Assembly: GCA_002428015.1 (NCBI GenBank) | Contig: DIZW01000006.1 | Coordinates: 42,744-63,660 of the forward strand | Source of the DNA: Oxalobacteraceae bacterium UBA6018 | Lineage (GTDB): Bacteria > Pseudomonadota > Gammaproteobacteria > Burkholderiales > Burkholderiaceae_D | Reading direction: 5' to 3' | DNA length: 20,917 bases | Shown: one piece after another, positions 14,059-20,917 of the stretch | Position numbering within the stretch: the first letter of the stretch is position 1 | Layout of the letters: every line of letters begins with the position of its first letter | The notes under the pieces: model-generated | What the model saw: the letters and a program-made list of their open reading frames with translations, nothing else | The model's database searches: none | What the model was told of the DNA's origin: nothing | Made by a program: the position numbers and the translations under genes

Positions 14059-15117
14059 TTAGAACGAGTGGTTCACGCCCAGTGCGAAGATGTTCTTCTT
14101 CAGGCCAGCGATGTCCTTGCGCGATGCGTCGGTGTAGACGTAGGTGCGCTTCGACAGGCTGTACTCGTAGCCCAGCGAGAACTGCTTGGTCTTCTGTTCG
14201 CCGTTGTTCAGCACGCCTTGGGTCTTTTGACCGTAGCCAGCCAGGATCTTGCCAGCGCCCAGGGTGTAGTTAGCACCGGCGACCCACGAACGCGAGGTCC
14301 ACTGGTTTAGCATGGTGTGCTCGCGGTTCTGGTGCGAAGCCGAAGCCATCAGCTTCAGTTCAGGGGTCACCATGACCGAGCCGGCGATCGAGTACAGCTT
14401 GGTCTCGATGGCGTTGCGCTCAGCTCCCACCATCAGGGCCGCTGGGCCGTTCTTGTAGGTGGCGGTGACCGAGTACGGATTGGCCGACGCCTGGGCGCCC
14501 GATGCGTATTCCGGTGCCAGCGCGGTGCCGCGGCCGATGACGGCCAGGCCGCCGGTGGTCGCTTCTTTGGTTGCGACCGAAGCGTTCACCTGGAAACCAG
14601 CCACTTCAGGCGAGTTGTACCAAACGGCGTTCGAGAAACGGTTGCCCGAGTTGCCGGCCTGACCCAGTGGGTCGGACGAGTAGCTGTTGCCGCCTACCTG
14701 CAGGTCGGTGTAGAAGCCGGCGACGCTAGGAATGCCGTGGAACGGCTCGAACGCGATCGTGCTTTCCTGGAACGCGGTCAGGCCGCGGCCGATACGCACC
14801 ATACCGAAGTCGCCCTGCAGGCCGACGCGGCTCTGACCCTGGAACAGTGGACGCTGGAAGGCGCCGCCCATTTCGTTGGTGCCGGTGTCCGGCTCGTAGC
14901 GGATTTCCAGCTGGAACAGCGCCTTCAGGCCGTTGCCCAGCTCTTCGGTGCCCTTGAAGCCCAGGGTGTTGCTGGCACGTTTGCCGATTTTCAGGGTTTC
15001 GTCGGTCTGCTTCACCAGACCGGCATCGATGTTGCCATAGATGACGACTGCCGATTGCGCTTGAGCGACGCCTGCGAAGGCGCCCAGAACTGCCAGAGCC
15101 AGAAGAGATTTTTTCAT
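14059..15117 (-). CDS. Gram-negative general porin (Burkholderiales type)
   Basis: This 352-residue trimeric outer-membrane diffusion channel has a signal peptide MKKSLLALAVLGAFAGVAQA (residues 1-20). The mature part starts with QSAVVIYGNIDAGL, the standard opening of betaproteobacterial porins. Conserved elements are LGFKGTEELGNGLKALFQLE, the SRVGLQGDFGMVRIGR strand pair, and a C-terminal strand ending LGVNHSF with the terminal Phe recognised by BAM. The length suits a 16-stranded barrel. A clear AAGGA lies upstream of the ATG. Codon use is less GC-biased than its neighbours, typical of a highly expressed gene. A terminator follows at 13987-14020. Solute specificity cannot be read from the sequence. 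Confidence 0.96.
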   Translation of the reverse strand: MKKSLLALAVLGAFAGVAQAQSAVVIYGNIDAGLVKQTDETLKIGKRASNTLGFKGTEELGNGLKALFQLEIRYEPDTGTNEMGGAFQRPLFQGQSRVGLQGDFGMVRIGRGLTAFQESTIAFEPFHGIPSVAGFYTDLQVGGNSYSSDPLGQAGNSGNRFSNAVWYNSPEVAGFQVNASVATKEATTGGLAVIGRGTALAPEYASGAQASANPYSVTATYKNGPAALMVGAERNAIETKLYSIAGSVMVTPELKLMASASHQNREHTMLNQWTSRSWVAGANYTLGAGKILAGYGQKTQGVLNNGEQKTKQFSLGYEYSLSKRTYVYTDASRKDIAGLKKNIFALGVNHSF

Positions 15118-15571
15118 GTAGAGGTCCTTAAATGTGAATCGAGTTAATCCAAATAGCGTTGAGTTTTCGTGATTTCTGAACGCTGGGATGTTGAAACCTT
15201 AATGGCATGCTGCTGCGATACCGCGGGATTGGTTAATTATGACCGCTCAGATTGGTGGAAAGCTAATAAATCGTCCGGTGCTGTTGTATTTTTGAAACGG
15301 GGCGCCGGCGCCTCGATTCCGGGGAGAAAGTTAAATCCAGCTGCAGCGTGCCGCGGCGGCTACGCTTTCCTTGATGCAACGTTTGTGCAATATCAAGGAA
15401 ACGCCGGGTTGGCTGCAAACCCTTGCGTTCACTGAAGTAGACTCAGGCTGATCGACGGTTCCGCCGTGACAAGCCGCCCAATCGTTGTTGGAAGGCAACT
15501 TGAAGTGGCGTGGATGTAACAAATGCTTTCAAGTGATGCTCCCTCAATTATTTAATGTTATTACATGAACG
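15118..15571. other. 454-base divergent intergenic region, AT-richer
   Basis: No gene is supported. It must carry the porin promoter (minus strand) and the promoter of the Sel1-repeat gene (plus strand), but I see no convincing -35/-10 pair. It contains a 10-bp perfect inverted repeat at 15366-15401, a 12-nt GC palindrome (GGCGCCGGCGCC) near 15301-15312 and a weaker 7-bp inverted repeat, ACTTGAA (15498-15504) with TTCAAGT (15528-15534). Base composition is visibly more AT-rich than the rest of the window, especially 15125-15300. Confidence 0.6.
15366..15401. repeat. Perfect 10-bp inverted repeat, 16-nt spacer
   Basis: TTTCCTTGAT and ATCAAGGAAA flank a 16-nt spacer in the porin/Sel1 intergenic region. 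It could be a regulator site or an RNA hairpin. No T-tract follows, so it is not a typical terminator. Confidence 0.6.
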
Positions 15572-17170
15572 ATGGCAAATCGTGAAGAATTAGGGCTCAT
15601 TCGTGGCGCCCGCGCCGGGCGGGTCGAGGCCCAGCTCGAACTGGGCAAGCTGTATCTGTTCGGCAGCGCGGGCTTGCCGAAAAGCTTGCCCACGGCCTTG
15701 CATTGGCTCGACCGCGCGGCAAAACAAGGCAGCGTCGAGGCGTGCGAGCTGATCGGCATGCATATTCCGCTCGACGTGGCCGTGCAAAGCGCCTTGCCGC
15801 TCGGCCCGTGGTACGAGCGCGCCTATGACGCCGGGGTGGCGCGCGCCGGGCTGGTGCTGGCCCAGCTCACCCTGGGCGGCCCGGACGCCGGCGCGGCCGA
15901 TCCCCAGCGCCGCGCCAAGGCGCTCGCCGCCCTCGAAAGCGCCGCGCGGGCCGGCCAGGCCGACGCCCAGTGGCTGCTCACGCGCTACCGGGCGGCGATG
16001 CCGGCGGCCGGCCCGTCCGCCCCCGGCCCGGCGCGGGCCCCGCAGGCGCGTCCCATGACGCTGCCATCGCGCGACGTGGCGTCGGCGCGCCAGCCGCGCA
16101 GCGCCGCGCTGGCCTTGCCGCCGGGCGAGGGCGGCATGCTCGAGGCGGCGTGGGAAGCCTGCCAGTGGCAAGCCTACCTGCAGCGCGCGCTGCCGCTGGC
16201 GCGGGTGGTGGTGGCCAGCCTGGCCTCGGGCAGCAAGCTGTCGCTGCGCCCGGGGGCCGATGAAGTCACGCTGTTGTCGCGCTGCGCGCGCCTGCTCGAA
16301 GGCGGGCTCGGCGGACTGAGCGCGGAGCCGGCCGAGATCCGCGGATTCTGGGAAATCGCCGCGGCCGAGCACGACCGTTACGCGCAGATGGCGATGGGCT
16401 TGTGGTACGCGCGCATGCAGGTCGACGGCAAGCGCGTGGCCGTGGGCGCCGGCTCGGCCAATTTCAAGAAGGCGATCCGCTGGCTGACCCTGGCCGGCGA
16501 GCAGGGCATGGCCGAAGCCTGGTACGCGCTCTCGCGCATCTATATTAAGCCGGAATTTTCCCAGCGCAACGTGGCCGACGCCCAGCGCTACCTCGAACGC
16601 GCCGCCGAGATGGGCTATCGCGAAGCCCAGCTCGAGTGCGGCAACAGCGCCTGGCGCGCCCGCCGCGAGAACGAGAACAACGATGTCCGGGCCGTGTACT
16701 GGCTCCAGAAGGCGGCCGCCCAGCATAGTGCCGAGGCGCTGGCGTCGCTGGGCAAGATCGCGCCGCGGGGGCAGGGCGCCGCGTTCGCGTGGTGCGATGC
16801 GCTGTCGGTGGCGCGCGACCTGTCCGCCACCCATCCCTTGCTGGCGGCCCGGCTGGAACTGGCTGCCATGTTCAAGCTGACCCGGGCCGAAGCGCTGCTG
16901 CTCGACATCAAGGCGGCCGACCAGGGGCATTGCCTGGTCATCGACATTCGCGCCAGTTACGGGCGCAGCAAGCGCCGCCTGGTGGTCGTGACCAACGCCC
17001 AGGAGCGCCATCTGCTCGACCGGGTGGGGCGCTTGTTTGACAACGTCGATTGCGGTCCCAACGGCCCGGAGGGCAACTACCGCCAGCGCTTGTATCGGCT
17101 CAAGACGCTGGTGCCCGATCTTGGCGCGGTCGAGGACAGCGAAACGGACGCGTACGAGATGGCGGCGTGA
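15572..17170 (+). CDS. Sel1-like repeat (TPR-related) protein
   Basis: This 532-residue protein has no signal peptide or membrane segment and is probably cytoplasmic. Sel1/TPR-type helical repeats appear at the N-terminus (about 17-55, including ALHWLDRAAKQGS) and in the middle (about 265-395). The middle set includes AIRWLTLAGEQGMAEAWYALS, ADAQRYLERAAEMGYREAQL and AVYWLQKAAAQHSAEALASLG spaced about 36-40 residues apart. An Ala/Pro-rich linker lies near 145-180. The last 110 residues (LTRAEALLLDIKAADQGHCL onward) form a separate basic domain I cannot name. Such proteins usually scaffold protein interactions. There is no clear Shine-Dalgarno. It stands alone between the porin and dapF. Confidence 0.85.
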   Translation: MANREELGLIRGARAGRVEAQLELGKLYLFGSAGLPKSLPTALHWLDRAAKQGSVEACELIGMHIPLDVAVQSALPLGPWYERAYDAGVARAGLVLAQLTLGGPDAGAADPQRRAKALAALESAARAGQADAQWLLTRYRAAMPAAGPSAPGPARAPQARPMTLPSRDVASARQPRSAALALPPGEGGMLEAAWEACQWQAYLQRALPLARVVVASLASGSKLSLRPGADEVTLLSRCARLLEGGLGGLSAEPAEIRGFWEIAAAEHDRYAQMAMGLWYARMQVDGKRVAVGAGSANFKKAIRWLTLAGEQGMAEAWYALSRIYIKPEFSQRNVADAQRYLERAAEMGYREAQLECGNSAWRARRENENNDVRAVYWLQKAAAQHSAEALASLGKIAPRGQGAAFAWCDALSVARDLSATHPLLAARLELAAMFKLTRAEALLLDIKAADQGHCLVIDIRASYGRSKRRLVVVTNAQERHLLDRVGRLFDNVDCGPNGPEGNYRQRLYRLKTLVPDLGAVEDSETDAYEMAA

Positions 17171-17301
17171 GCATAGCGTCAATGCGCGCCAGCACCTTGC
17201 ATCAGGGCGAAAGGGCCGGCCAAGGGGGAAGCAAGCTCAGCGGTGGCATTAGCCAAGCGCGCGCGGCATTGCGGTCTACACCAGCATGAGCGGGACAGCG
17301 T

Positions 17302-17349
17302 GCGCTGCGCAGCGCTGTGAACCACTGCGCAGACCGAGCGGCTGCGCAG
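17302..17349. repeat. Three copies of palindromic octamer CTGCGCAG
   Basis: CTGCGCAG occurs at 17305-17312, 17325-17332 and 17342-17349. The first copy lies inside a 14-nt perfect palindrome (17302-17315). The cluster sits between convergent genes, just beyond the dapF stop. Confidence 0.6.
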
Positions 17350-17355
17350 GGTGAG

Positions 17356-18219
17356 CTACAGGGTGACCTCGCCTTCGAACACCGTGACCGCCGGTCCGCT
17401 CAGGTAGACCGGCGCCGCGCCGCCGGCCCAGGCGATCGACAGCTCGCCGCCGCGCGCGCTCACCCGGACCGGCGAATCGAGCAGGCCGCGCCGGATGCCG
17501 GCCACCACGGCCGCGCAGGCGCCGGTGCCGCAGGCCAGCGTCTCGCCGACGCCGCGCTCGTACACCCGCAGGCGGATGTGGTGGCGGTCCACCACTTGCA
17601 TGAAGCCGGCGTTGACCTTGTTCGGAAAGCGCGTGTGCTGTTCGATCAGCGGACCGGTCTCGGCCACCGGCGCCAGGTCGACGTCGTCGACCACCTGCAC
17701 CGCGTGCGGATTGCCCATCGAGACGACCGACACGAACACCGTCTTGCTGGCGCCGCCCAGCTTGACCGGCAGCGGCCACAGCGTGTCCTCGCCCTCGGCC
17801 CAGCCGCCCAGGCGGGCAGCCTCGAACGGCACCTCGGCCGGCGCCAGGCGCGGCGGCCCCATGTCGACGGTGATGCTGCCGTCGTCCTCGATGCGCGGTT
17901 CGATGATGCCCTTCATGGTCTCGACCCGGATGGTGCGCTTGCTGGTCAAGCCTTTCTCGGTGACGAACTTGACGAAGGCGCGCGAGCCGTTGCCGCACTG
18001 TTCGACTTCGCCGCCATCCTGATTGAAGATGCGGTAGCGGAAATCGCAGTCGGGCGCGGTCGGTTTTTCCACCACCAGGAACTGGTCGGCGCCGATGCCA
18101 AACTGGCGGTGGCCCAGCGCGCGCAACTGTTCCGCGCTCAGGTCCACTTGCTGGTTGATGGCGTCGATGACGATGAAGTCGTTGCCAGCGCCGTGCATTT
18201 TAGTAAATTTGAGTTTCAT
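17356..18219 (-). CDS. dapF: Diaminopimelate epimerase DapF
   Basis: This 287-residue cytoplasmic enzyme converts LL- to meso-diaminopimelate for peptidoglycan and lysine synthesis. The two catalytic cysteines are present: Cys75 in QCGNGSR and Cys230 in ACGTGACA. The N-terminal FTKMHGAGNDF and the MGNPHAV blocks are typical, and the length fits the family. The start at 18219 (MKLKFTKMHG) is set by family alignment; the open frame upstream runs into the acyltransferase gene and is not coding. No strong Shine-Dalgarno is seen. A TATACT hexamer 7 bases before the ATG (18227-18232) raises the possibility of a very short leader, though 41 bases from the acyltransferase stop makes operon transcription more likely. 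Confidence 0.97.
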   Translation of the reverse strand: MKLKFTKMHGAGNDFIVIDAINQQVDLSAEQLRALGHRQFGIGADQFLVVEKPTAPDCDFRYRIFNQDGGEVEQCGNGSRAFVKFVTEKGLTSKRTIRVETMKGIIEPRIEDDGSITVDMGPPRLAPAEVPFEAARLGGWAEGEDTLWPLPVKLGGASKTVFVSVVSMGNPHAVQVVDDVDLAPVAETGPLIEQHTRFPNKVNAGFMQVVDRHHIRLRVYERGVGETLACGTGACAAVVAGIRRGLLDSPVRVSARGGELSIAWAGGAAPVYLSGPAVTVFEGEVTL

Positions 18220-18260
18220 ACAATCCAGTATAGCCAAAACGGGGTGCCCAGGGTTACCAG

Positions 18261-19133
18261 TTAGCGCTTCGCATACGGGGAAGGCTCGCCCTCGGGCCGG
18301 GTCTTGAAGCGCTTGTGGGTCCAGAAATACTCGGCCGGCGCCTCGCGCACCCGGTCCTCGATAAACGCGTTCATGCGGCGCGCCGACGCGACCATGTCCT
18401 CGCCCGGGTAATCCTCGAAGGCGGGGTAGAAGCGCACGCGCCAGCCGGCATAGTTGGGCAGGAAGGTGGCCACGACGGGAATGACGGCCGCGCCCGTGGC
18501 GGCGGCGATGCGCCCGGGCGCCGTCAGGGTCGCCGCCGGCACGCCGAAGAAGGGCACGAAGGGGGCATCCTTGTCGCCGAAATCCATGTCCGGCAACATG
18601 AAGTAGGGCAGGCCCTCGCGCATGGCGCGGATGATCGGCTTGACCCCCTCCTTGCGCGAAAACAGCTGCACCGGACGAAAGCGCGAGCGCCCGCGCCGCA
18701 GCACCTCGTCGAAAGTCTGGTTCTTCTGCTGCACGTAGATCGAGCACAAGCTGGTCTCGAGCATCACCGCCACCCCGGCCACGTCCAGGCACACGAAGTG
18801 GGGACACAGCAGGATGGTCGGCTGGCGCGCGATCTGCTCCAGCGGCACACCCGGCTCGACCTGGATCAGGCGGCGCAGGCGCGCCGGCGGCGCCCACCAC
18901 AGGATGGCGCGCTCCCACACGCTGCGCGAGTAGGCCTGGAAATGGGCGCGCGCCAGCGCCACCCGCTCGGCCTCGCTCAGTTCGGGCATGCACAGGCGCA
19001 GATTGGTCAGCGCGATGCGGCGGCGCGCGCGCAGCAGCACGAACAGCAGGCTGCCGACGGCGTCGCCGAAGCGCCCCAGCACCGGCAGCGGCAACCAGTG
19101 CAGCAGCCACATCAATCCCAACAGCGGCTTCAT
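18261..19133 (-). CDS. LpxL/HtrB-family lipid A acyltransferase (second of pair)
   Basis: This 290-residue inner-membrane acyltransferase adds a secondary acyl chain to Kdo-lipid A. It has an N-terminal hydrophobic anchor (about 4-35), the catalytic HX4D motif as HFVCLD (His112, Asp117) and the conserved MLPDMDFGDKDAPFVPFFG block. C-terminal PAEYFWTHKRFKTRPEGE is the typical end of the family. Its ATG overlaps the stop of the upstream paralogue in an ATGA, so translation is coupled. The start at 19133 is chosen for the hydrophobic N-terminus. LpxL-type and LpxM-type proteins cannot be told apart reliably here; the family-level call is firm, but acyl length and position are unknown. Confidence 0.93.
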   Translation of the reverse strand: MKPLLGLMWLLHWLPLPVLGRFGDAVGSLLFVLLRARRRIALTNLRLCMPELSEAERVALARAHFQAYSRSVWERAILWWAPPARLRRLIQVEPGVPLEQIARQPTILLCPHFVCLDVAGVAVMLETSLCSIYVQQKNQTFDEVLRRGRSRFRPVQLFSRKEGVKPIIRAMREGLPYFMLPDMDFGDKDAPFVPFFGVPAATLTAPGRIAAATGAAVIPVVATFLPNYAGWRVRFYPAFEDYPGEDMVASARRMNAFIEDRVREAPAEYFWTHKRFKTRPEGEPSPYAKR

Positions 19134-19981
19134 GCGGCGTCCCGCGTTTCCGGAGCGGCTACTCCGTCCGGCCGCTTGTAGCGGTTGTAGCTCCAGAAAT
19201 ACTGGGCCGGGCAGCGCGCGATCAGCTGCTCCATGGCGCGGTTGATGGCGCCGGCCTGCTCGGCCGGGCTGCCCGACAGGTCGCCTTCGAACGGCACGAA
19301 GCGCACGATGTAGCCCTGGCCGCGCGGGCGCCGCTCGGCGTAGGTGAGGAGGATGCTGGCCTTGCCGAGCTGGGCCAGCTTGGCCGGCAGGGTCATGGTG
19401 TAGGCCTCGCGCCCGAAGAAGGGGGCCCATACGCCTTCGCCCTCCTGCGGCACCTGGTCGGGCAGCACGCCGACCGGCTCGCCCCGCCTGAGGCACTTGG
19501 CCAGCATGCGCACGCCGGACAGGTTGGCCGGCGCCAGGTGCAGGTTGTGGCGCGCGCGCGCCCCTTCGATGAGCGGCTTGAGCGCGGCCCGCTTGGGCGG
19601 GCGGTACATGACGGTGAGCGGGGTGCGCAGCGCCACCTGCTGGGCGGTGATCTCGAAGCAGCCCAGGTGGGGCGTGAGGAACACGATCCCGCGCCCGCTG
19701 GCCAGGGCCGCCTCCACCAGCGCGAAGTTTTCCTCGGTGGCGTGGGCGGCCACCCGCTCGGGCGCGGCGCACCACAGGAAGGGCAGCTCGATGATGGCCT
19801 TGCCGGACTCGGCCACGGCGGCGTGCAGGTGTTCGCCGAAACCGGCGCGGGTCAGGTTCTCGCGCAGGCGCCGCCGGTAAGAGGGCGACGCCAGGTAGAC
19901 CACCCAGCCCAGCGCGCTGCCCAGCAGGTGCAGGGCGGGCAGGGGCAGGGCCGACAAAAGGCGGAAAAGAGTCACTAACAT
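19130..19981 (-). CDS. LpxL/HtrB-family lipid A acyltransferase (first of pair)
   Basis: This 283-residue inner-membrane acyltransferase is a paralogue of the gene that follows it. It has an N-terminal hydrophobic segment (about 3-31) and the catalytic motif HLGCFE (His105, Glu110), the HX4E form. VLPDQVPQEGEGVWAPFFGR matches the family substrate-side loop, and it ends with QYFWSYNRYKRPDG. The last four bases form ATGA with the next gene's start. It is probably the first gene of a three-gene operon with the second acyltransferase and dapF. Transcription diverges from metK across a 188-base gap. Which paralogue adds which secondary acyl chain cannot be determined from sequence alone. Confidence 0.93.
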   Translation of the reverse strand: MLVTLFRLLSALPLPALHLLGSALGWVVYLASPSYRRRLRENLTRAGFGEHLHAAVAESGKAIIELPFLWCAAPERVAAHATEENFALVEAALASGRGIVFLTPHLGCFEITAQQVALRTPLTVMYRPPKRAALKPLIEGARARHNLHLAPANLSGVRMLAKCLRRGEPVGVLPDQVPQEGEGVWAPFFGREAYTMTLPAKLAQLGKASILLTYAERRPRGQGYIVRFVPFEGDLSGSPAEQAGAINRAMEQLIARCPAQYFWSYNRYKRPDGVAAPETRDAA

Positions 19982-20074
19982 GAATTTGATCGAGGTTTAA
20001 TCTATGTCGAGTTGCCAAGCCAAAATTTCGCAAGGAGCGTAAAATACCACGTAGAGCTGGATCCGCCGAGTTAA

Positions 20075-20101
20075 TAGACAACTTGCGAAGCGGAATATAA
20101 A
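20075..20101 (+). promoter_or_regulatory. Weak candidate promoter for metK
   Basis: TAGACA (20075-20080) and TATAAA (20096-20101) lie 15 bases apart in the metK leader region. The spacing is shorter than the preferred 17 bases, and the placement would exclude part of the proposed upstream fold (20062-20094) from the mRNA, so this is tentative. Confidence 0.25.
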
Positions 20102-20113
20102 TGTCGCTAAAGC

Positions 20114-20161
20114 GTCGCAGGCAACTCCGTTACTGCGACTTCACTGAACCAGTAACAGGAG
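20114..20161 (+). promoter_or_regulatory. metK leader: SD-sequestering hairpin with competing stem
   Basis: CTCCGTTACTG (20125-20135) pairs with CAGTAAC-A-GGAG (20150-20161), giving 11 bp with one bulged A and a 14-nt loop. The 3' arm contains the metK Shine-Dalgarno AGGAG (20157-20161), so this fold would hide it. A competing perfect 7-bp stem, GTCGCAG (20114-20120) with CTGCGAC (20133-20139), shares bases 20133-20135 with the first, so the two folds exclude each other. This looks like a translational switch. The ligand or trigger is unknown and the fold is untested. Confidence 0.6.
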
Positions 20162-20169
20162 CATATTGC

Positions 20170-20917
20170 ATGTCCAACGATTATCTGTTTACCTCCGAAT
20201 CCGTCTCGGAAGGCCATCCCGACAAAGTCGCCGACCAGATTTCCGACGCCATCCTCGACGCCATCCTGGCGCAGGACCCCAAGGCCCGCGTGGCCGCCGA
20301 AACGCTGTGCAACACCGGCCTCGTCGTCCTGGCCGGCGAAATCACCACGCACGCAAACGTTGATTATATTCAAGTTGCGCGCGAGACCATCAAGCGCATC
20401 GGCTACGACAACACCGACTACGGCATCGACTACCGCGGCTGCGCCGTCATGGTCTGCTACGACAAGCAGTCACCCGACATCGCCCAGGGCGTGGACGAAG
20501 GCGCCGGGCTCGACCTGGACCAGGGCGCCGGCGACCAGGGCCTGATGTTCGGCTACGCCTGCGACGAGACGGCCGAGCTCATGCCCGCCGCCATCCACTA
20601 CGCCCACCGCCTGGTCGAGCGCCAGTCGCAACTGCGCAAGGACGGCCGCCTGCCATGGCTGCGCCCGGACGCCAAGTCCCAGGTCACCTTGCGCTACGTG
20701 GACGGGCGCCCGGTGGCGGTGGACACGGTGGTGCTCTCGACCCAGCACGCGCCGGAGGTGTCGCACAGCCAGATCGAGGAAGCCGTGATCGAGGAGATCA
20801 TCAAGAAAGTGCTGCCCAGCGAATGGCTCAAGGGCACGCGCTACCTGGTCAACCCGACCGGCCGCTTCGTCATCGGCGGCCCGCAGGGCGACTGCGGCCT
20901 GACCGGGCGCAAGATCA
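20170..20917 (+). CDS. metK: S-adenosylmethionine synthetase MetK, N-terminal part
   Basis: The first 249 codons of the cytoplasmic enzyme making S-adenosylmethionine from methionine and ATP; the gene runs off the right edge, and the full protein is usually about 385-395 residues. It opens MSNDYLFTSESVSEGHPDKV with the conserved GHPDK ATP/methionine-binding block (residues 15-19). The hallmark GAGDQGLMFGYA and the later LVNPTGRFVIGGPQGDCGLTGRK follow. AGGAG lies 8 bases before the ATG. The leader can fold to bury this ribosome-binding site (20114-20161). It is divergent from the lipid A acyltransferase operon. Confidence 0.98.
   Translation, partial: MSNDYLFTSESVSEGHPDKVADQISDAILDAILAQDPKARVAAETLCNTGLVVLAGEITTHANVDYIQVARETIKRIGYDNTDYGIDYRGCAVMVCYDKQSPDIAQGVDEGAGLDLDQGAGDQGLMFGYACDETAELMPAAIHYAHRLVERQSQLRKDGRLPWLRPDAKSQVTLRYVDGRPVAVDTVVLSTQHAPEVSHSQIEEAVIEEIIKKVLPSEWLKGTRYLVNPTGRFVIGGPQGDCGLTGRKI

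Noticed and set aside
15169..15435. 88-residue open frame in the porin/Sel1 gap
   Set aside because: No Shine-Dalgarno, no coding-like composition, and it spans the perfect inverted repeat; treated as non-coding.
15590..17182. 530-residue open frame antisense to the Sel1 gene
   Set aside because: Long antisense frames are expected in GC-rich DNA. It has no motifs, while the plus strand shows Sel1 repeats.
17356..19110. Apparent fusion of an upstream frame with DapF
   Set aside because: The part before 18219 is out of frame with the real acyltransferase gene and Arg/Ala-rich; DapF starts at MKLKFTKMHG.
18261..20081. Apparent 606-residue acyltransferase
   Set aside because: The N-terminal half is a shadow of the upstream paralogue; the real start is the ATGA overlap at 19133.
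19982..20110. SAH riboswitch upstream of metK
   Set aside because: An AAGGAGCG stretch near 20031 recalls the SAH aptamer, but the rest of that consensus is not present. Rfam/Infernal would settle it.

Overview
This is a GC-rich chromosomal segment from a Gram-negative betaproteobacterium. Protein style and gene order (single-cysteine DksA, Burkholderiales-type porin, hslVU / dksA / GTPase / xerC neighbourhood) point to Burkholderiales, most likely the Oxalobacteraceae (Massilia/Duganella/Telluria type). The genus is inferred from protein flavour only. There is no tRNA, rRNA, CRISPR array, insertion sequence or prophage here, and the content is mostly core housekeeping.

Layout. (1) 1-4698, plus strand: the end of gspE, then gspF and a gspC-like gene of a type II secretion system, followed closely by a secreted patatin phospholipase with its own outer-membrane barrel (type Vd, PlpD-like). 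(2) 4771-6202: an XRE-type regulator and a small outer-membrane barrel protein, divergently transcribed across an intergenic region with two matching 17-nt palindromes that look like twin operators. (3) 6355-8672, minus strand: the heat-shock protease operon hslV-hslU with a clear sigma-32-type promoter, followed by a small basic protein. (4) 8719-12109, minus strand: a double-STAS protein, dksA with a strong intrinsic terminator, and a COG0523 (CobW-type) metallochaperone GTPase with a palindrome upstream. (5) 12254-13875, minus strand: a DUF484 protein and xerC, two nucleotides apart. (6) 14059-15117, minus strand: a general porin, separated from xerC/DUF484 by two terminator-like hairpins. 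(7) A 454-base AT-richer intergenic region, then a Sel1-repeat protein on the plus strand (15572-17170). (8) 17356-19981, minus strand: two LpxL/HtrB-family lipid A acyltransferases overlapping by ATGA, then dapF. (9) metK on the plus strand, running off the right edge.

How the genes work together. Several units serve the cell envelope: type II secretion, the patatin autotransporter, the porin, the small barrel and the lipid A acyltransferases. Others serve stress and growth control (HslVU, DksA) or chromosome maintenance (XerC). The most interesting non-coding signal is the metK leader. An 11-bp hairpin there can fully bury the metK Shine-Dalgarno sequence, and an upstream segment can form a competing hairpin. 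That is the architecture of a translational switch on the S-adenosylmethionine synthetase gene, and I do not recognise it as a known riboswitch class.
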